Notes under the pieces: generated by a model | Told to the model about the DNA's origin: nothing | The model's input: the letters and a program-made list of their open reading frames with translations, nothing else | The model's database searches: none | Program-made: the position numbers and the translations under genes | Source of the DNA: Azophilus sp964572185 | GTDB taxonomy: Bacteria; Pseudomonadota; Gammaproteobacteria; Pseudomonadales; Azotimanducaceae | NCBI GenBank assembly: GCA_964572185.1 | Contig: CAZNFI010000052.1 | Span: forward strand, 1-18,182 | Length of the DNA stretch: 18,182 bases | Direction: 5' to 3' | Shown: piece after piece, positions 14,025 to 18,182 of the stretch | Layout of the letters: every line of letters begins with the position of its first letter | Numbering within the stretch: the first letter of the stretch is position 1

Positions 14025-14073
14025 GGAACAAACCTCTGGCGATGTGGATTCTCCAACCACCGAGCGGCCATGA
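14018..14073. repeat. Diverged short repeat, copy B
   Basis: It shares CTCGCATGGAACA and ACCGAGCGGCCATGA with copy A at 12631-12685 at nearly identical spacing, with little similarity between. It covers the start codon and leader of the OsmC-type gene. Confidence 0.4.
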
Positions 14074-14217
14074 AATGCGGGCCTCCGGCACACTGAGCGT
14101 GCTTGCTTTGGTCGCCAGCGCGGGTGGCTCGACAATCGGCCCCGCAACCGGTTGCGACGCCAAAAGGTGGCGGACCCTCGCACGTCACGCCCGCTCTCAT
14201 CGGTGTACGCAATGCTG

Positions 14218-14260
14218 TTCCTTGCATGTCAATGTCCTGATGCGCCGGGTTCTGTTCTCG
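14218..14260. repeat. Diverged short repeat, copy C
   Basis: A gap-free match to 12592-12634 of copy A, including ATGTCC, GCCGGGTTC and CTCG at identical spacing. It lies between the DUF1801 stop and the OsmC-type gene start. Confidence 0.4.
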
Positions 14261-14285
14261 GAGGGTCCTCTCGCTTGCTGCCGCG

Positions 14286-14702
14286 TCACGGGTATCGGCG
14301 TTTCATTTCGGCAACGGAGTCGCGCAACAGTTCTTCGAGTACCTCCATGTCGACGTCCTCGAGCTTGTTCAGGTACAGGCAGGATTTGCCCGTGCGGTGC
14401 TTGCCCAGGCGCTCGAGCAGGGCGCCGTAACGTGAGAAGCCAGGCATGATGTAGAGGGCCAGGTTCTGCTTGCGCGGCGCAAAGCCGACCACCGGCCAGT
14501 CGCCCTCGCGGCCGCTGGCATAGGTGTAGTGGTAGCTGCCGAAGCCGACAATGCTCGTGCCCCACATGGTCGGCGGCTCGCCGGTCACGCGTCGCATCAG
14601 CGCAAGCAGGGTTCGGGCATCGTCCCGGCGCCGCGGGTGCTCGACCGCATCGAGGTAGGCATCGACACTGGCATCGTTCTGCCTGGTCTTCAGGTCGGAC
14701 AT
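14286..14702 (-). CDS. DUF1801 domain-containing protein
   Basis: A 138-residue protein matching the DUF1801 (YdhG-like) family. Recognisable parts are VDAYLDAVEHPRRRDDARTLLALMRRVTGEPPTMWGTSIVGFGSYHY near the N terminus, FAPRKQNLALYIMPGF in the middle and a LGKHRTGKSCLYLNKLEDVDMEVL segment towards the end. The W-G-x-S-I-V-G-F-G-x-Y pattern is characteristic. Its biochemical function is not established to my knowledge. The ATG at 14702 has a weak GGGG ribosome-binding site, but a good -10 box lies at the right distance upstream. It is divergent from the oxidoreductase gene and probably transcribed alone. Confidence 0.88.
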   Translation of the reverse strand: MSDLKTRQNDASVDAYLDAVEHPRRRDDARTLLALMRRVTGEPPTMWGTSIVGFGSYHYTYASGREGDWPVVGFAPRKQNLALYIMPGFSRYGALLERLGKHRTGKSCLYLNKLEDVDMEVLEELLRDSVAEMKRRYP

Positions 14703-14734
14703 CGATCAACGGCCCCAAGCCGGATACGGCGTCC

Positions 14735-14763
14735 ATTATAGGCGGGCACCGTACGAGATGCGT
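14735..14763 (-). promoter_or_regulatory. Promoter of the DUF1801 gene
   Basis: On the minus strand a perfect TATAAT lies at 14740-14735, with start of transcription expected near 14728, about 26 bases before the ATG. The -35 region 16-18 bp upstream is poor. The -10 is the best consensus match near this gene. Confidence 0.45.
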
Positions 14764-14855
14764 GAGCATGGCATTGCAACGGCCTTGCTGACACACTTGC
14801 AGTCGCGCGCAAGCCGCCACGGCACCGAAAAACCTGAACAGAGCGAGGCGAATCG

Positions 14856-15875
14856 ATGAGCGAACTCCAGAACTTGAAGTGGGTGGTTGCATCCCGGCCG
14901 GAAGCGGAGGTGACCGCTGACAACTTCGAATTGAAAAGGGAAGCGCTGGCCCCGCTCGGGCCGGGCTGCATGCTGCTCAAGTCGCGCTACTTCACGGTCA
15001 ATCCCCCGGCCCGCATGGCGCTGGTCTCGGGCGGCATCGCGCGCCGGCCGATACCCATCGGCGCCACCATGCGCGGCAGCGGGCTGGCTGAAGTGGTGGA
15101 GTCCCGCAACCCGGATTTCGCGCCCGGCGACCTGGTCATGGGCGACCTGGGGTGGCAGCGCTATGTGATATCCGATGGCGTGCGCCGGCGGGTGGTCAGA
15201 AAAGTGCAGCCACGGGACGGCTTTCCGGAAAGCACGCTGTTGCATGTTTTCGGCGGCAGCGGTGCCACCGCCTATTTCGGCATGATCGAATACGCAAAGC
15301 CCCGGGTGGGCGACACGCTGGTGGTGTCCACCGCGGCCGGCAATGTCGGTGCGCTGGTATGCCAACTGGCCAGGATGGCCGGTTGCCGGGTGGTGGGCAT
15401 TGCCGGCGGCGCGCGCAAGTGCGCCTGGCTGGTCGACGAACTCGGCTGCGCCGCGGCCATCGACTACAAGTCGGAAGACGTGGCGGCGCGCCTCGACGAC
15501 ACCTGCCCCGACGGCATCGATATCTACTTCGATCACGTTGGCGGCGAGGTGCTCGATGCGGCCCTGGCGCGCATTGCCGAGGGCGCGCGGGTGGTGCTCT
15601 GCGGCGGCACCTCCCAGTACAACAACGATCTGGACTGGTACGGCCCCAAGAACTACTTCAACCTGGTCTACAAGCAGGCGGAGATGGTCGGCTTTTACGT
15701 TTTCAATTTTCAACACCGCTTCGAGGAAGCCCATGCGCGGCTGGCGGCGCTGCTGGCCGAGGGCAGGCTGCAGTACCGGGAAGACATTCTGGAGGGCGTG
15801 GAGCGTCTGCCGGAGGCACTCATGCGGCTGTTCCGCGGGGACAATTTCGGGACGCAACTGGTACACGACCCGTAA
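14856..15875 (+). CDS. NADP-dependent oxidoreductase, zinc-free MDR family
   Basis: A 339-residue medium-chain dehydrogenase/reductase of the leukotriene B4 12-hydroxydehydrogenase/CurA-like group, which reduces the C=C bond of enones or interconverts ketones with NADPH. The N-terminal GroES-like domain includes NPPARMAL and IGATMRGSGLAEV. The Rossmann domain carries STAAGNVGALVCQLARMAGCRVVGIAGG, a variant of the AAGAVG motif. YFDHVGGEVLDAAL and LCGGTSQYN follow, both typical of the group. No zinc-ligand pattern is present. FGTQLVHDP at the C terminus is usual for NADP-dependent enone reductases. The ATG at 14856 follows a GAGCGAGG element. It is transcribed away from the DUF1801 gene with a 153-bp shared upstream region. 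The substrate is unknown. Confidence 0.9.
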   Translation: MSELQNLKWVVASRPEAEVTADNFELKREALAPLGPGCMLLKSRYFTVNPPARMALVSGGIARRPIPIGATMRGSGLAEVVESRNPDFAPGDLVMGDLGWQRYVISDGVRRRVVRKVQPRDGFPESTLLHVFGGSGATAYFGMIEYAKPRVGDTLVVSTAAGNVGALVCQLARMAGCRVVGIAGGARKCAWLVDELGCAAAIDYKSEDVAARLDDTCPDGIDIYFDHVGGEVLDAALARIAEGARVVLCGGTSQYNNDLDWYGPKNYFNLVYKQAEMVGFYVFNFQHRFEEAHARLAALLAEGRLQYREDILEGVERLPEALMRLFRGDNFGTQLVHDP

Positions 15876-15975
15876 CGAACACTGCGGGCGTCGCTCGCTG
15901 CGTGGCACGGGAGGCGTCCGCTGGCCGATGGGAATGGCTGATCGCCGAAAAACCGGGCGAATTTTGCCGCAACCC

Positions 15976-16004
15976 TTGCGCCGGGACGGGTCGGCCATTA
16001 TTGT
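15976..16004 (+). promoter_or_regulatory. Putative promoter of the nuo operon
   Basis: TTGCGC (15976-15981), a 17-bp spacer and TATTGT (15999-16004) resemble a sigma-70 promoter, matching the -10 consensus at four of six positions. The start would lie near 16011, about 80 bases before nuoA. The match is moderate. Confidence 0.35.
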
Positions 16005-16092
16005 CGCACCCCGATTTGTGGGGCCATGGCCGACAGGCGAATGGCAGGCGCGATCGATCAACTTCCGCAGTCGGTTTTCTTGAGGAGGCTCC

Positions 16093-16554
16093 GTGGGACC
16101 GGAGACAGCCTTGGACGTGGCCACGGGCGCACAGGACCTCTGGCCGTTGCTCATCTACGCGGCGCTGGTGGCTGGCGTTCTGGTCGTCGTGTTTGCCGGC
16201 TCCTGGTTGCTCGGCTCGCGCACCCGCCACCGCAAGGCCACCGACATGCCGTTCGAATCGGGCATCGTGCCGGTGGGCGAGGCGGAACAGACGCGCCTTT
16301 CCGTTGAGTTCTATCTCATCGCCATGTTCTTCGTGATCTTCGACCTCGAAACGATTTTCATCTTTGCCTGGGCGGTGGCCTTCTTCGAACTGGGCTGGCG
16401 GGGCTACCTGGGGGCCGGCCTGTTCATCGTGATTCTGCTGGTGGCGCTGGTGTACGAACTGCGCACCGGGGCGCTGGACTGGGGCATCAAGCAACGGCTG
16501 CTGCGCCGCGACTACGCCACCCGGGCATCCGCCGATGCCGGAGGCAATGCCTGA
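16093..16554 (+). CDS. nuoA: NADH-quinone oxidoreductase subunit A
   Basis: Subunit A of respiratory complex I, 153 residues, in the inner membrane. Three transmembrane helices are visible: LLIYAALVAGVLVVVFAGS, FYLIAMFFVIFDLETIFIF and GLFIVILLVALVYEL. The conserved FESG loop after helix 1 and the FDLETIF segment in helix 2 are family hallmarks, and the length is slightly longer than average because of N- and C-terminal tails. The GTG at 16093 is chosen because GAGGAGG lies at 16082-16088. Its TGA abuts the nuoB start (TGAATG), which suggests translational coupling. It is the first gene of the nuo operon here. Confidence 0.95.
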   Translation: MGPETALDVATGAQDLWPLLIYAALVAGVLVVVFAGSWLLGSRTRHRKATDMPFESGIVPVGEAEQTRLSVEFYLIAMFFVIFDLETIFIFAWAVAFFELGWRGYLGAGLFIVILLVALVYELRTGALDWGIKQRLLRRDYATRASADAGGNA

Positions 16555-17238
16555 ATGCAGTGGCGACTGGTCAAGACCGAACCGGGGGCGACCATGGCGG
16601 AGCCCGACCGCGTCTACGAGGAACAGAGCGCCAAGGGCTTCCTCACCGCCAAGCTCGACGACCTGGTTGCCTGGGGCCGCGCCAACTCCCTGTGGCCGTT
16701 CAATTTCGGGTTGTCCTGCTGCTATGTGGAGATGGCCACCGCGCTCACCTCGCGGCACGACATATCCCGCTTCGGCGCCGAGGTGATCCGGGCCACGCCC
16801 CGTCAAGCCGACCTGATCGTGATCTCCGGCACCGTGTTCCGCAAGATGGCCCCGGTACTGCAGCACCTCTACGACCAGCTCCTGGAACCCAAGTGGGTGA
16901 TCTCCATGGGTTCCTGCGCCAACTCCGGCGGCATGTTCGACATCTACAGCGTGGTCCAGGGCGTCGACAAGTTTCTGCCCGTGGATGTCTATGTCCCCGG
17001 TTGCCCACCGCGCCCGGAAGCCTTCATGCAGGGGCTGACGCTGCTGCAGGAGGCGGTGAAGGGCAGCCCGCGCCCCTATAGCTGGCTGGTCGGCGAGGAC
17101 GGCTCGGTCAGCAAGTACCAGCCCAGCCAGCGCGATGCCAGAACGCCGCAGCGCATGCGCGCCACCACCCTGGACGAGCCCACCAGCGTCGGCGATGCGC
17201 CGTTGTCCAAGGATCTGCTCGGCAAGGCGAGGAAGTAG
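16555..17238 (+). CDS. nuoB: NADH-quinone oxidoreductase subunit B
   Basis: Subunit B of complex I, 227 residues, a cytoplasmic connecting-arm protein that holds the terminal [4Fe-4S] cluster N2 next to the quinone site. The four ligands are present: Cys55-Cys56 in GLSCCYVEMA, Cys121 in MGSCANSGG and Cys150 in VPGCPPRP. The N-terminal extension before the conserved core and the C-terminal tail after about residue 185 are poorly conserved. The start at 16555 directly follows the nuoA stop and has GGAGG about ten bases upstream. An in-frame ATG at 16594 is possible and would shorten the protein by 13 residues. Confidence 0.96.
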   Translation: MQWRLVKTEPGATMAEPDRVYEEQSAKGFLTAKLDDLVAWGRANSLWPFNFGLSCCYVEMATALTSRHDISRFGAEVIRATPRQADLIVISGTVFRKMAPVLQHLYDQLLEPKWVISMGSCANSGGMFDIYSVVQGVDKFLPVDVYVPGCPPRPEAFMQGLTLLQEAVKGSPRPYSWLVGEDGSVSKYQPSQRDARTPQRMRATTLDEPTSVGDAPLSKDLLGKARK

Positions 17239-17240
17239 CC

Positions 17241-18182
17241 GTGGCGGAAGTTGCACAGCAAGCGCCGGGAATGCGCCGGCAGGCGCCGGTCGGCGGGCGT
17301 GCCGCGGCGCTGCTCGAGCGCTTCGGCGCCGGCCTGCACTATCAGGAGACCGCCGACGGCATTGCCAACGTGTGGGTTCCCCGAAAGCGCCTGCTGGAGG
17401 TCATGGAAAGCCTCAAGGGCGACTACCCCATGCTGTTCGACCTGTCGGCGGTGGATGAGCGGCTGCGCGTCAACCGAGACGGGCAGCCGGACTCGGATTT
17501 CACCGTCTTCTATCACCTGATCTCCCTCGACCGCAACGAAGACCTGCGCATCAAGGTAGCGCTGCCCGAGGACGATGCCAGGACACCCACCGTCACCGGC
17601 CTGTGGCCGGCGGCCAACTGGTACGAACGCGAAGCCTACGACCTGTTCGGCGTCGACTTCGAAGGCCACCCCAACCAGTACCGCATCCTGACGCCGCCGC
17701 TGTGGGAAGGGCACCCGCTGCGCAAGGACCACCCGGCCCGTGCCACCGAAATGGACCCGTTCCGGATGTCTGACGAACTCCTCGACGAGCAGCAGGAAAG
17801 CCTGCGCTTCGTGCCCGAGGAGTGGGGCATGACCAAGTCCGCCAAGCACACCGACTTCATGNNNNNNNNNNNCTGGGCCCCAACCACCCGAGCGTGCACG
17901 GCGTGTTCCGCATCGCCCTGCAGCTCGACGGCGAGGTCATCGTCGATGCGGTGCCGGACATCGGCTACCACCACCGGGGTGCCGAGAAGATGGGCGAGCG
18001 GCAGTCCTGGCACACCTACATTCCCTATACCGACCGGGTGGATTACCTGGGCGGGGTAATGAACAACCTGCCTTATGTCATGGCCGTGGAAAAGATGGCC
18101 GGCATCGAGGTGCCCGACCGCGCCAAGGTGATCCGCATCCTGGTCTCGGAACTGTTCCGCATCTCCAGTCACCTGGTGTTTT
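17241..18182 (+). CDS. nuoCD: NADH-quinone oxidoreductase fused subunit C/D, interrupted by an N run, 3' partial
   Basis: This is a fused NuoC-NuoD protein of complex I, cytoplasmic arm. The NuoC part runs from the GTG at 17241 (two bases after nuoB) and shows WYEREAYDLFGVDFEGHPNQ and GHPLRKDHPA. It does not stop but continues through a linker with LRFVPEEWGMTKSAKHTDFM to base 17861. Eleven Ns follow (17862-17872). NuoD then begins as LGPNHPSVHGVFRIALQLDG, with IGYHHRGAEKMGERQSWH and SELFRISSHLVF to the window end. Eleven is not a multiple of three, so the literal sequence is out of frame after the gap. In Escherichia coli NuoCD the same place reads FMFLNLGPNHPS, so nine bases are expected and the N count is wrong. 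The gene is probably intact in the organism. Confidence 0.93.
17862..17872. other. Assembly gap (11 Ns)
   Basis: Eleven unknown bases inside nuoCD. Family conservation predicts nine bases (codons for Phe-Leu-Asn) between the ATG codon at 17859 and CTG at 17873. The gap length is therefore an estimate and introduces an artificial frameshift. Confidence 0.97.

Overview
The window is GC-rich, densely coded bacterial chromosome, most likely from a gammaproteobacterium. The strongest clue is the start of a complex I (nuo) operon in which NuoC and NuoD are one fused polypeptide, as in Escherichia and Pseudomonas relatives. A large TonB-dependent receptor, a spinster-type MFS carrier and several CoA and aromatic metabolism enzymes suggest a heterotroph living on diverse organic carbon. 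A run of 11 Ns near the right end marks a draft assembly. There are no rRNA or tRNA genes, CRISPR arrays or phage genes.

Layout. (1) 1-2584, plus strand: a likely operon of a thiolase (5' end outside the window), a D-2-hydroxyacid dehydrogenase and a MaoC/NodN-type hot-dog hydratase. (2) 2659-3021: a short, extremely acidic Ala/Glu/Asp lipoprotein with a terminator-like hairpin behind it. (3) 3261-4634: an MFS transporter. (4) 4768-6199, minus strand: a VOC (glyoxalase-fold) protein and a histidine phosphatase, separated by about 360 bp without a gene. (5) 6367-9389, plus strand: an HpaR-like MarR regulator behind a perfect 17+17 bp palindrome, then a 4-hydroxyphenylacetate 3-monooxygenase (HpaB) family oxygenase and an HDAC-family deacetylase. 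(6) 9485-12481: a 998-residue TonB-dependent receptor. (7) 12482-14702: a degraded stretch with an AT-rich island, an M14 carboxypeptidase pseudogene, a 159-165 bp palindromic MITE-like element sitting in the stop codon of an OsmC-family gene, diverged short repeats and a DUF1801 gene. (8) 14856-15875: a zinc-free MDR-family NADP oxidoreductase. (9) 16093-18182: nuoA, nuoB and fused nuoCD (cut by the window end and interrupted by the N run).

How the genes may work together. The thiolase, dehydrogenase and hydratase fit a CoA-thioester degradation or interconversion module. The regulator and HpaB-type oxygenase are 10 nt apart and probably form one self-regulated unit for hydroxylating a phenolic compound. 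The partner flavin reductase (HpaC) is not in the window. The deacetylase and receptor downstream lie in the same direction and may or may not belong to that unit. Complex I is unrelated housekeeping.

The most notable non-gene signals are the operator palindrome before the MarR gene, the MITE-like element with an IS630-like CTAG target, and the three-lesion decay of the carboxypeptidase gene. I found no convincing new multi-gene defence or regulatory system.
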